This document shows, in pieces, positions 1 to 5,473 of a stretch of 5,473 nucleotides of DNA (position 1 is its first letter; the number at the start of each line of letters is the position of its first letter). Below the pieces are notes generated by a model that searched no databases, was not told the DNA's origin, and saw only the letters and a program-made list of their open reading frames with translations. Position numbers and translations under genes: made by a program. The DNA is from Spirochaetota bacterium (lineage in GTDB: Bacteria; Spirochaetota; JAGLSM01), in assembly GCA_023135745.1 (NCBI GenBank), contig JAGLSM010000150.1, forward strand, positions 1-5,473, read 5' to 3'.

Positions 1-24
1 AAGACTTTTTACACAGTCTGTGAG

Positions 25-444
25 CTAACTACATAATCGTGTTCTTTTATAATCCCACCATCTTAAAATTACAAGTGTCGTATTTTTAGTATTCTTATAC
101 GCATATAAAAAAAACAGCTCTATCTCTCTTTCTTTAAGTTTTGAAATTTTTAAAAACGCATGATTTAGTAAATATTCACCTTTTCTTAGTTTTTTAACTA
201 TTAAAGGTAAAACAGGAACACCTAATCTAATAATGTTGGCATAATACTTGTTATATACCCTATATTCTATTGATGTCTTTTTGGGATTAAATTCCTTTAT
301 GTAGTGTTTCCAAGCTTTATATGCTTTATTAAATCCGGCTTCTAAACTTTTATCATTTTTTATTGGATTTGCCAAATTTAAAGATACCGACATTGTTAAC
401 AGCAATATAATAAAATACAAACGCATAATTTTCTCCCTATCCAT
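25..444 (-). CDS. Small exported protein of unknown function
   Basis: This gene encodes 139 residues from the ATG at 444, or 133 from the in-frame ATG at 426. The N-terminus is a good signal peptide: a basic start (MRLY), a hydrophobic core FIILLLTMSVSLNLA and a plausible cleavage site near LANP, so the product is probably periplasmic or outer surface. The mature part is lysine- and tyrosine-rich. Its most recognisable stretch is residues 71-101 (NIIRLGVPVLPLIVKKLRKG...LLNHAFLKISK), followed near the C-terminus by LRWWDYKR. From memory, an order of 'II.LG.PALP.I...L..G', 'AI.KIT' and 'WW...R' recurs in small uncharacterised bacterial proteins, which suggests an intact family member rather than noise. 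Both possible starts have a strong Shine-Dalgarno. It lies 190 nt downstream of the TonB-like gene, so it may have its own promoter, although none is clear. I cannot assign a function. Confidence 0.6.
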   Translation of the reverse strand: MDREKIMRLYFIILLLTMSVSLNLANPIKNDKSLEAGFNKAYKAWKHYIKEFNPKKTSIEYRVYNKYYANIIRLGVPVLPLIVKKLRKGEYLLNHAFLKISKLKEREIELFFLYAYKNTKNTTLVILRWWDYKRTRLCS

Positions 445-456
445 AAAAACCCTCCC
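424..456 (-). promoter_or_regulatory. Two in-frame starts, each with its own Shine-Dalgarno
   Basis: On the minus strand GGGAGGG (450-456) lies 5 nt before the ATG at 444-442. A second GGGAG (433-437) lies 6 nt before the in-frame ATG at 426-424. The second ribosome site sits inside the first six codons of the longer form. The shorter form gives the more typical signal peptide (MRLYFIILLL), while the longer adds MDREKI in front. The sequence cannot decide between them, and both may be used. Confidence 0.5.
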
Positions 457-634
457 AATCCACCTACCAGAACATCACTCAGTCTTCCTTACGCGGCTTT
501 GCGCCTCTGCGAGAAACTTTTACCACTTTGACTTAAAGCCTATCTCTCCCCAAATCACACACATAAATCCCTAAATAAAATCCGTGAAAATCCGTTCCAA
601 TCAGCCAAATCCGTGTTCTATCCCCCCGCCCATA
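445..634. repeat. Non-coding spacer with two degenerate dispersed-repeat phrases
   Basis: No plausible gene lies in this 190-nt gap, and its plus strand is rich in C and poor in G, unlike the flanking genes. Two phrases stand out. About 491-514, read on the minus strand, contains tttctcgcagaggcgcaaag followed by ccgcgtaagg. About 578-622 carries three copies of aatccgt, starting at 579, 589 and 608; read on the minus strand these are acggatt words embedded in cacggattt, ggaacggatttt and cacggatttt. From memory, phrases of the type 'gcagaggcgcaaag' and 'cacggattttcacggatt' occur in intergenic regions of many unrelated bacteria as dispersed repeats of unknown role. I found no clean terminator hairpin for the TonB-like gene and no clear promoter for the downstream gene here. 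Confidence 0.45.
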
Positions 635-1576
635 TCAACGAAACATCCTATGAGGTTTTTCAGGTCTTTTGTAACTAAACTGAAACGGAACCTTAATCCC
701 GCCATTCTTCCTTAATTCCTTTGGCAGTAAACCGAATTCCTTGGACTCTTTTATTGACATAATACAAGCGTAATCAAGAGAATTCTGTCCATAGGATTTT
801 ACAAGTTTGACCCACTTTACTCTTCCTTGCAGATCAAGTTTAAATACCACCACTACTTCTCCGCTCTTTAAAAGCCCGTAATAATGCTGGATAATAGGGA
901 AATAAAGTTCCCAGTTTTTTGATATTTTCCTGACCATTTTAAAAAAATAATCACTGTGTTTATATGCCCTGGTTCCCAAACTGATTCTTCCATTTGAATC
1001 AAAATTGACCAGGAGATCCGTATTGATGTTTTTAAAATGAGGGAGTTCCTGAAAAACAGATAAACTATCTTTTAAGAAGCCAAGTTTGTCCTTATTACTC
1101 AGACCCGGCTTTTTATTTTCAGCTTTGAAAATTCCTGATCTAACAGTCTTTTTCTTTGCTGATTTATCAATAGAATATAGATCCTTTTTCTTACTTTTTT
1201 GATGGCCGCCTTTTTTTCCAGGGTCAGAATTATTCAGCCTGTTTTTGTTCTCGCCTGTTTTATCGTTGGGTCTCACCCATTTTTGATTTTTTTTACCGGT
1301 TTTACCTGAGAATTTGTTTTCTTTTTCTGATATATACGGCGTCTTTTTTTTAAGACGCGAAGTTTGATCAGTTTTAGTTTTTACCGGAGTTACGGATTTT
1401 GAATTATTTTTTTTGTTAAAATGAAGAGTAACCTGTTGGGGTGAATTATTTGGATCTCCTGTATAAGTATATTTTTCAGGATTATAAGCGCCCGCAAATA
1501 AAAGAGATATACATGCAACAGCAGCTATTATATAGAGAGATAATGATTGATTATTTCCTTTTGTATTATCAGCCAT
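635..1576 (-). CDS. TonB/TolA-like energy-transducer protein with lysine-rich linker
   Basis: The product is 313 residues from the ATG at 1576. A TTG at 1609 would add 11 residues but has no visible ribosome site. The ATG is preceded only by a weak GTGG. Layout: a short polar N-terminus (MADNTKGNNQS), one membrane helix at about 11-29 (LSLYIIAAVACISLLFAGA), then a long low-complexity linker at about 45-170 rich in Lys, Asn, Ser and Gly, and a C-terminal domain at about 195-302. The C-terminal domain matches the TonB/TolA pattern: YFFKMVRKISKNW, then VVVVFKLDLQGRVKWVKLVKSYGQNSLDYACIMSIKES, LLPKEL and IKVPFQFSY. Proteins of this family couple inner-membrane proton-motive force to outer-membrane transporters or envelope integrity through ExbB/ExbD or TolQ/TolR. 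None of these is in the window, and the linker lacks the usual Pro-Lys/Pro-Glu repeats, so the partner and role are uncertain. Confidence 0.75.
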   Translation of the reverse strand: MADNTKGNNQSLSLYIIAAVACISLLFAGAYNPEKYTYTGDPNNSPQQVTLHFNKKNNSKSVTPVKTKTDQTSRLKKKTPYISEKENKFSGKTGKKNQKWVRPNDKTGENKNRLNNSDPGKKGGHQKSKKKDLYSIDKSAKKKTVRSGIFKAENKKPGLSNKDKLGFLKDSLSVFQELPHFKNINTDLLVNFDSNGRISLGTRAYKHSDYFFKMVRKISKNWELYFPIIQHYYGLLKSGEVVVVFKLDLQGRVKWVKLVKSYGQNSLDYACIMSIKESKEFGLLPKELRKNGGIKVPFQFSYKRPEKPHRMFR

Positions 1577-1625
1577 AATTACCACTTTTAGTATCTCTTT
1601 ACAATTCAAAATAGAATAAGCATAA

Positions 1626-1789
1626 GTTGCATTATCCTATTTTTTAAAAATACACTGTTTGAGCAAAAAAGCACTGATTATCAAACAAATTCACATCTGC
1701 AAAACCGCATCTTTTGATTATTAATTTAATGCGTTTGCGAAGCAACTCCGTAGGAGAATTTGTGTTTTTAAAAAATAGGGTTGTGCAAC
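1626..1789. repeat. Imperfect inverted repeat, ~29-nt arms around a 106-nt core
   Basis: The left arm (1626-1655) starts gttgcattatcctatttttt, and the right arm (1762-1789) ends aaaaaatagggttgtgcaac. Aligned as reverse complements they share gcaac, tagg, a six-A run, a five-T run and a terminal gtg. The differences are a 2-nt insertion (ta) in the left arm and a 5-nt segment, attat opposite gttgt. As plus-strand RNA the 5-nt segment keeps two G-U pairs and two A-U pairs with one mismatch. As minus-strand RNA it has more mismatches. The A/T-rich middle of each arm inflates the match, but the gcaac ends do not depend on it. The element could be a MITE-like repeat, a structured RNA or an invertible segment. 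Confidence 0.5.
1685..1763. repeat. Nested complementary segments inside the inverted repeat
   Basis: Inside the larger inverted repeat, acaaattc (1685-1692) is complementary to gaatttgt (1756-1763). Within that, gcaaa (1699-1703) plus cgcat (1706-1710) pair with atgcg plus tttgc (1729-1738), leaving a 2-nt bulge and an 18-nt AT loop. Two small palindromes, ttgc-gaa-gcaa (1735-1745) and ctcc-gta-ggag (1746-1756), lie directly next to each other and would compete with these stems. The nested arrangement suggests a folded element, but short pairings in AT-rich DNA can arise by chance and no energy calculation was possible. Confidence 0.35.
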
Positions 1790-1802
1790 GCTTTTTCAAC
1801 GA

Positions 1803-1857
1803 TTTCACACCTATGAGCTTTTTGTGCTGTATCCACAAAAAGCTCATAGGTGTGAAA
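1803..1857. repeat. Perfect 24-bp inverted repeat with 7-nt loop
   Basis: Arms 1803-1826 and 1834-1857 are exact reverse complements. The left arm begins tttcacacctatgagc and ends tttttgtg, and the loop is ctgtatc. It lies 52 nt beyond the hisS stop codon in the direction of transcription. A 24-bp perfect stem is far longer than needed for intrinsic termination, and neither side is followed by a T-run, so it is not a standard terminator. It could still block 3' exonucleases, act as a weak bidirectional terminator, or be a repeat-family palindrome. Its perfection suggests recent insertion or active maintenance. Confidence 0.85.
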
Positions 1858-1909
1858 CTACTGCAATTATACTGCTTAAAACGCAAAAATCTAAAATTTT
1901 TAAAATTTT

Positions 1910-3208
1910 CTATTTATCAGTTTCTTTAAAAAAAGAAGTCAGTACCGACAGGGGATCAGAATCCTTGAATGATATTTCATTTTGTTTTGAAGTTTTTAAA
2001 TCCTTGAGCATCACTGAAGAAGCTGTCCACTCATCACCTCCAATGAAAACAGCAAACCTTGCTCCTGACTTGTCAGCCAATTTCAACTGTTTAGCCATAT
2101 TTCTGCTGCCGTCTGATTCAGTAGAGGGGATTCCTTCCAGTCTAAGATCATACAGGATTTTTTGAGCATCAGCTTCCATTTCCTTGTCGAGTAAAACAAT
2201 AAAATAAAAAGGCTCATTATCAACAGGGCTGATTACTCCTTCATCAAGCAATGCCAAAAGCAGTCTCTCAATACCAAAAGCAGCACCGACAGCCGGCACA
2301 GAATTGCCTCCGGATTGTAATATCAAGTCATTGTAGCGGCCTCCTCCGACAATTGTGGATTGAGCACCGATACCTCCATGGATAATCTCAAAGGCTGTTT
2401 CTGTATAATAATCAAGCCCTCTTACGAGCCTGTTGCTTATTATATATGGGATACCGAGATTCTCAAGGCCGTCTTTGACTCCATTAAAAAAGTCTTTGCT
2501 TTCCTGACTCAACGAATCAATGATAGACGGAACAGCGTTTAGAATATCCTGACAGCCGTCAACTTTGCAGTCAAGCATCCTTAGTATATTTTTTTCATAT
2601 CTGTCTTTACACTCTTTGCACATACCATCCAGTTTATCTTTAAAATATATTTTGAGTTTATCCAGATACACAGCGCGGCTCTGAGTGTTTCCCACACTAT
2701 TAATTACAAGCTCCATATCCTTCAAACCAAGCCTTGACAGAAGTATCCAGAACAGGGATATGACTTCAATATCATACTTTGCTGAATCCCCGCCGATACA
2801 TTCAACACCAAACTGATGGAACTGTCTGTATCGGCCCTTTTGCGGACGTTCCGCCCTGAACATAGGCCCGCCATAAAAAAAACGGGATATGGGCTCTTTT
2901 TTCATTATTGAATTTTCGATATAAGATCTTACAATTGACGCAGTCCCCTCAGGCCGCAGCGTCATACTCCTATCACCGCGGTCTGAAAAAGTATACATCT
3001 CCTTGGTCACTATATCAGATGTATCTCCGATACCTTTTACAAAAACTTCCGTGTTTTCAAATATAGGTGTGCGGATCTCTCTATAGGAATAAAGTCCGGC
3101 TATGTTTAAAATTTCTTCTTCAATCTTCTGCCAGAATTCCGATACAAAAACACCTTCTCCGAGAAATCCCGGAAGAATATCATTTGTACCTTTTATTTTT
3201 TTCTGCAT
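1910..3208 (-). CDS. hisS: Histidyl-tRNA synthetase
   Basis: This class II aminoacyl-tRNA synthetase charges tRNA-His with histidine in the cytoplasm using ATP. The 432-residue product is the usual bacterial length. The N-terminus has KGTNDILPG (6-14). Motif 2 runs from TLRPEGTA (83-90) to FYGGPMFRAERPQKGRYRQFHQFGVE (111-136), with the ATP-contacting Arg at 118. The HisRS-specific loops LVRGLDYYTETAFE (261-274) and GGGRYNDL (288-295) are present, and motif 3 is GAAFGIERLLLAL (308-320). The anticodon-binding domain fills about 333-427 (FIVLLD, EGIPSTESDGSRNMAKQLKLADKSGARFAVFIGGDEW). Four cysteines in the insertion domain (197, 200, 214, 219) form a possible metal site. The ATG at 3208 is supported by AAGGA a few nt upstream. 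It follows the hydrolase gene by 17 nt and is probably the last gene of the operon. Confidence 0.98.
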   Translation of the reverse strand: MQKKIKGTNDILPGFLGEGVFVSEFWQKIEEEILNIAGLYSYREIRTPIFENTEVFVKGIGDTSDIVTKEMYTFSDRGDRSMTLRPEGTASIVRSYIENSIMKKEPISRFFYGGPMFRAERPQKGRYRQFHQFGVECIGGDSAKYDIEVISLFWILLSRLGLKDMELVINSVGNTQSRAVYLDKLKIYFKDKLDGMCKECKDRYEKNILRMLDCKVDGCQDILNAVPSIIDSLSQESKDFFNGVKDGLENLGIPYIISNRLVRGLDYYTETAFEIIHGGIGAQSTIVGGGRYNDLILQSGGNSVPAVGAAFGIERLLLALLDEGVISPVDNEPFYFIVLLDKEMEADAQKILYDLRLEGIPSTESDGSRNMAKQLKLADKSGARFAVFIGGDEWTASSVMLKDLKTSKQNEISFKDSDPLSVLTSFFKETDK

Positions 3209-3225
3209 TTTCTTCCTTTATTTAA

Positions 3226-3837
3226 TTATCTAATGAAAGAGTTATATTTTTTTTCAGTGCCAATTGTAGTTGATGGTCCATGACCCGGATAAACTATTGT
3301 ATCATCAGCAAGTATATAGAGTTTTTCCTTGATAGACTTCTCCAGAGTCGCCCAATCCCCGCCTTCAAGATCAGTTCTACCAACAGAACCGTTAAAAAGG
3401 GTATCTCCGGTAAAAACTATTCCATCTGCGCATATTCCTATATGTCCAAAGGTATGTCCCGGTATGTCTATTACACTTAAACTCGTATTTTCAAAATCAA
3501 TAACATCACCTTCCTTCAGAAGGATATCTGCAGCTTTATCAAGAACAAAAGGCTGGCCTGTGAACGTTGTATAATTCGCAACCGGATTAAGGAGCATGTC
3601 ATTGTCTTTGGTACCTATACAAATCGGAATGCCTTTATCCACAAACACAGGACAACCGGCAATATGGTCACCATGTCCATGAGTCAGAATAACAGATTGA
3701 ATTTCCAGATTGCCTGTTTTTTCCAGGATGAGTTCACCCTCTCCTCCCGGATCAATAATTATGGCTTTTTTCTTCCCTAGTAGAATATAACAATTTGCCT
3801 GTAATGGCCCTACCGGAAGAGTTATAATATCAAACAT
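3226..3837 (-). CDS. Glyoxalase-II-like metallo-beta-lactamase-fold hydrolase
   Basis: This is a 203-residue cytoplasmic MBL-fold enzyme with a complete set of metal ligands: THGHGDH gives His53, His55, Asp57 and His58, GHT gives His128, TGD gives Asp145, and PGHG gives His186. The start NCYILLGKKKAIIIDPGGE (15-33) and TGDTLFNGSVGRTDLEGGDW (143-162) are typical of the short single-domain hydroxyacylglutathione-hydrolase-like subgroup (YcbL type). These proteins hydrolyse thioesters such as S-lactoylglutathione or related substrates. The true substrate cannot be read from sequence, and the C-terminal glutathione-binding domain of classical glyoxalase II is absent. The ATG at 3837 has GGGAG 8 nt upstream, inside the end of dtd, whose stop codon is only 2 nt away, so translational coupling is likely. 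Its place between dtd and hisS is probably operon convenience, although a role in aminoacyl or thioester quality control cannot be excluded. Confidence 0.9.
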   Translation of the reverse strand: MFDIITLPVGPLQANCYILLGKKKAIIIDPGGEGELILEKTGNLEIQSVILTHGHGDHIAGCPVFVDKGIPICIGTKDNDMLLNPVANYTTFTGQPFVLDKAADILLKEGDVIDFENTSLSVIDIPGHTFGHIGICADGIVFTGDTLFNGSVGRTDLEGGDWATLEKSIKEKLYILADDTIVYPGHGPSTTIGTEKKYNSFIR

Positions 3838-3839
3838 TT

Positions 3840-4292
3840 TTAAAACTCCCTTTTACTGTCTAAAAGAATTGTTACAGGACCGTAGTTTATCATTTCAACA
3901 TTCATCATTGCCCTGAATTTGCCTGTTTTAACCGAAACTCCATATTTTGAAAGAGATTCTATAAAGTACTCGTATAGTTCCAACGCTCTATCCGGACTTG
4001 CCGCGTTGGAAAAAGAAGGCCGCCTGCCTTTTCGGCAGTCTCCAAAAAGAGTAAACTGAGATACAACCATACAGGATGCTCCCTGTATGTCAAGAACGGA
4101 GGCATCAATATCCGCCTTATCACTTTCGAAAATTCTTAAGTTTATTATTTTATCTGTAAGATAATCAGCATCTGTCTGATCATCGTTTTTCCCAACACCA
4201 AGCAGGATAAGCAGACCCTTATCCATACTTGCAATTTTTTTACTTCCAACGAGTATTATGGAATTTCTTACTCTTTGAACAACCGCGCGCAT
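3840..4292 (-). CDS. dtd: D-aminoacyl-tRNA deacylase (D-tyrosyl-tRNA deacylase)
   Basis: Dtd hydrolyses D-amino acids mis-attached to tRNA (D-Tyr-tRNA and others, also Gly-tRNA-Ala), recycling the tRNA and keeping D-residues out of protein. It acts as a cytoplasmic homodimer. The 150-residue product has the family length and starts with the canonical MRAVVQRV. The signature SQFTL is at 78-82, followed by CRKGRRPSFSNAASP (86-100), then TGKFRAMMNVEMINYGPVTI (123-142). The Gly-cisPro motif is GPVT at 138-141, preceded by Tyr where Asp is common, which is a minor variation. The ATG at 4292 has GAGG 5 nt upstream, partly overlapping the stop codon of the TPR gene, with an 8-nt intergenic gap. It lies two genes upstream of hisS in the same inferred operon, a sensible grouping of translation-fidelity functions. 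Confidence 0.97.
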   Translation of the reverse strand: MRAVVQRVRNSIILVGSKKIASMDKGLLILLGVGKNDDQTDADYLTDKIINLRIFESDKADIDASVLDIQGASCMVVSQFTLFGDCRKGRRPSFSNAASPDRALELYEYFIESLSKYGVSVKTGKFRAMMNVEMINYGPVTILLDSKREF

Positions 4293-4300
4293 ATTGTCCT

Positions 4301-5473
4301 CTAATCCAGAATCTTAAGGTTTTTTGATTTGATAAATATCACATTCAGTTTGTCATCTCTGGCTTTATCAACACCCGCAATCTTTCCAAAAATCTCCAGT
4401 ACTCTCCCTCTTTTAATTGTCTGAAACCTGTTGCCAATAACCACTACACGTAAATTCCTCGCCTTTCCGGTATGATAACGGGCAGGAGCTACCTGAATAA
4501 ATCCTCTGTTTTTTCTATTTACCGTTTTAACCAGCCATTTCACAAAGACATTTTTATAATAATATGGATCCTTAACGATATTTTCCGCTAAGGGATTGTA
4601 TTTTAGTTTATCTTTATTTGGAATGCCTATGAATTTTTTAAGGTTTTTAACTATTGACTTTGCAGTATCATCAGCATTAGAAACCATTATTTTATTGAGG
4701 ATCATAAGAGCTTCATTGTACTCTCTGTTTTGGATAAGACTCCTCATTCTGGTTATTAGTCTTGAAATAACTTCATCACTTAAAACAGCATCGCTTGTAT
4801 CATGCGCTCCTGTGAGGGCCCTCTTATAGCTCTCTGTTATTTTTGATTTCAACTGAATGTTAGCAGGATAATAATATCCCGGATTTGACGAAGGTTTATT
4901 TCTTCCTTTCAGTAAAAGAGTCCGCAGAGGATTGAAATAGTAAAAACCCACAACAAAAAGACCTGCAATAATTGTAAACCAGGAAATCACCCTTAAGAAT
5001 CTAATTGCCTTGGAATTATTTTTCTTTAAGAAAAAACGTTTTGGAAGCTTTACAAACTCACTGGGATGAATCCCTGCAATATAAGCATCAAGATTCTCAG
5101 CTTCCTTTAATGCTTTAAAGTTGCTTTTTGCCAGTCTGTCACCGGGATCAACCTTCAAAACATCGCAGATCAAATCAGTAGCTTCAATTGTATTGTCACT
5201 TCTTAGAAGTACAAAGGACTTGCCGTTCATGGCCTCTGTATTATCCCTGTCAAGCTTAAGAGCCCTGTCAAAGTATCTCTCAGCCTCAATAAGATAATCC
5301 AGATATAGACAGGCAATGCCCATCTTGGAATACGCGTAAGGGTTACGTCTATCAAACTTCAGAGCAAGCTCAAATAATTCTAGCGCATCATTAAACCGCC
5401 TGGTAGATAAGGCGCGAAGGCCCTCTCCATAATGTACGGCACTTCTTCGTTTATCTATGGGAATTTCATTTCC
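4301..5473 (-). CDS. TPR protein with one membrane helix and OB-like C-terminal domain (5' end outside window)
   Basis: The reading frame is open to the window edge. The Met at 5323 is internal, because the 50 codons beyond it (ending ...FNDALELFELALKFDRRNPYAYSK) encode another good tetratricopeptide repeat. At least three TPR units are visible: one before 5323, then MGIACLYLDYLIEAERYFDRALKLDRDN and TEAMNGKSFVLLRSDNTIEATDLICDVLKVDPGD. Counting from the Met at 5323, a membrane helix lies at about 110-130 (LRVISWFTIIAGLFVVGFYYF) and is preceded by a basic patch, so the TPRs are probably cytoplasmic and the rest periplasmic. Next is a helical stretch (178-232, with EYNEALMILNKIMVSNAD). Last is a beta-rich domain (252-315, DPYYYKNVFVKWLVKTVN..., LRVVVIGN, IKRGRVLEIFGKI) that reads like an OB fold. 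TPRs mediate protein contacts. The partner is unknown. It heads the visible part of the operon with dtd. Confidence 0.85.
   Translation of the reverse strand, partial: GNEIPIDKRRSAVHYGEGLRALSTRRFNDALELFELALKFDRRNPYAYSKMGIACLYLDYLIEAERYFDRALKLDRDNTEAMNGKSFVLLRSDNTIEATDLICDVLKVDPGDRLAKSNFKALKEAENLDAYIAGIHPSEFVKLPKRFFLKKNNSKAIRFLRVISWFTIIAGLFVVGFYYFNPLRTLLLKGRNKPSSNPGYYYPANIQLKSKITESYKRALTGAHDTSDAVLSDEVISRLITRMRSLIQNREYNEALMILNKIMVSNADDTAKSIVKNLKKFIGIPNKDKLKYNPLAENIVKDPYYYKNVFVKWLVKTVNRKNRGFIQVAPARYHTGKARNLRVVVIGNRFQTIKRGRVLEIFGKIAGVDKARDDKLNVIFIKSKNLKILD

Larger units (their letters stand above)
1577..1909. other. 333-nt AT-rich intergenic region between hisS and the TonB-like gene
   Basis: This is the largest gap in the window. 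Reading frames exist on both strands but follow the inverted repeats and have no family resemblance, so I treat the region as non-coding. From hisS downward it holds an AT-rich palindromic stretch (1893-1909), a perfect hairpin (1803-1857), and a larger imperfect inverted repeat with internal structure (1626-1789). The last part, up to 1577, should contain the promoter and leader of the TonB-like gene. AT-rich -10-like words occur (minus-strand GATAAT at 1631-1636, TATTCT at 1613-1618), but no well-spaced -35 element was found. No canonical G+C stem followed by a T-run marks the end of hisS. Confidence 0.6.

Noticed and set aside
1..24. Terminator hairpin after the small exported gene
   Set aside because: The minus strand has cacag-a-ctgtg followed by taaaaag, but the stem has almost no loop room and no T-run follows.
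579..614. CRISPR array from repeated aatccgt
   Set aside because: The repeated unit is only 7 nt with spacings of 10 and 19 nt and no constant repeat of 20 nt or more.
1577..1609. TTG at 1609 as start of the TonB-like gene
   Set aside because: No Shine-Dalgarno precedes it. The ATG at 1576 gives a standard short N-terminus before the membrane helix.
1611..1664. Sigma-70 promoter for the TonB-like gene
   Set aside because: -10-like words (GATAAT, TATTCT on the minus strand) are present, but no matching -35 hexamer stands at 16-18 nt. In AT-rich DNA such words are common, so no specific call is made.
1644..1886. 80-codon minus-strand reading frame in the hisS/TonB gap
   Set aside because: It crosses the palindromes and has no ribosome site or family resemblance. 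The similar peptide (FTPMSFL..., HKKLIGVK) on both strands is simply the perfect inverted repeat translated in each direction.
1893..1909. AT palindrome just after the hisS stop as an intrinsic terminator
   Set aside because: aaaatttt-t-aaaatttt has no G or C in the stem. It is too weak to call as a terminator.
1714..1929. 71-codon plus-strand reading frame in the same gap
   Set aside because: It is explained by the same inverted repeat, runs into the hisS 3' end on the opposite strand, and shows no coding signals.
1824..2165. Plus-strand reading frame overlapping the end of hisS
   Set aside because: It is the antisense shadow of the confident hisS gene, as are the shorter plus-strand frames within hisS, the hydrolase and the TPR gene.

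Overview
The window reads as ordinary chromosome of an AT-rich bacterium with a diderm (Gram-negative-type) envelope. The envelope inference rests on a TonB/TolA-like C-terminal domain. The best guess at phylum is a spirochaete. It rests on remembered resemblance of the TPR-membrane protein's distal half (motifs SNAD, DPYYYKN, FVKW) to spirochaetal TPR proteins, and no search was run, so treat it as tentative. All six supported genes lie on the minus strand, so transcription runs from high to low coordinates.

Region 5473 to 1910 is a compact four-gene cluster: a TPR / membrane / OB-like protein (5' end outside the window), dtd (D-aminoacyl-tRNA deacylase), a glyoxalase-II-like metallo-beta-lactamase-fold hydrolase, and hisS (histidyl-tRNA synthetase). 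The gaps are 8, 2 and 17 nt, and each of the last three genes has a clear Shine-Dalgarno, so one transcript is likely. Dtd and HisRS are both translation-fidelity or aminoacylation enzymes. The hydrolase and the TPR protein have no evident link to that job.

Region 1909 to 1577 is a 333-nt AT-rich intergenic stretch and the most unusual part of the window. It holds a perfect 24-bp inverted repeat with a 7-nt loop (1803-1857). Next to it is a larger imperfect inverted repeat (arms 1626-1655 and 1762-1789) with nested complementary segments inside. It lacks a classical U-tract terminator. It could be a small non-autonomous repeat element, a structured RNA or leader, or an invertible segment ahead of the next gene.

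Region 1576 to 635 encodes a single-pass inner-membrane protein with a lysine-rich, proline-poor linker and a TonB/TolA-type C-terminal domain. No exbB/exbD or tolQ/tolR is beside it. Region 634 to 445 is a non-coding spacer whose two phrases (minus strand, cgcagaggcgcaaag and repeated cggatt words) look like known dispersed intergenic repeats. Region 444 to 25 encodes a small exported protein of unknown function.

No rRNA, tRNA, CRISPR array, transposase or phage gene was seen. Apart from the structured intergenic element there is no strong sign of a novel multi-gene system.
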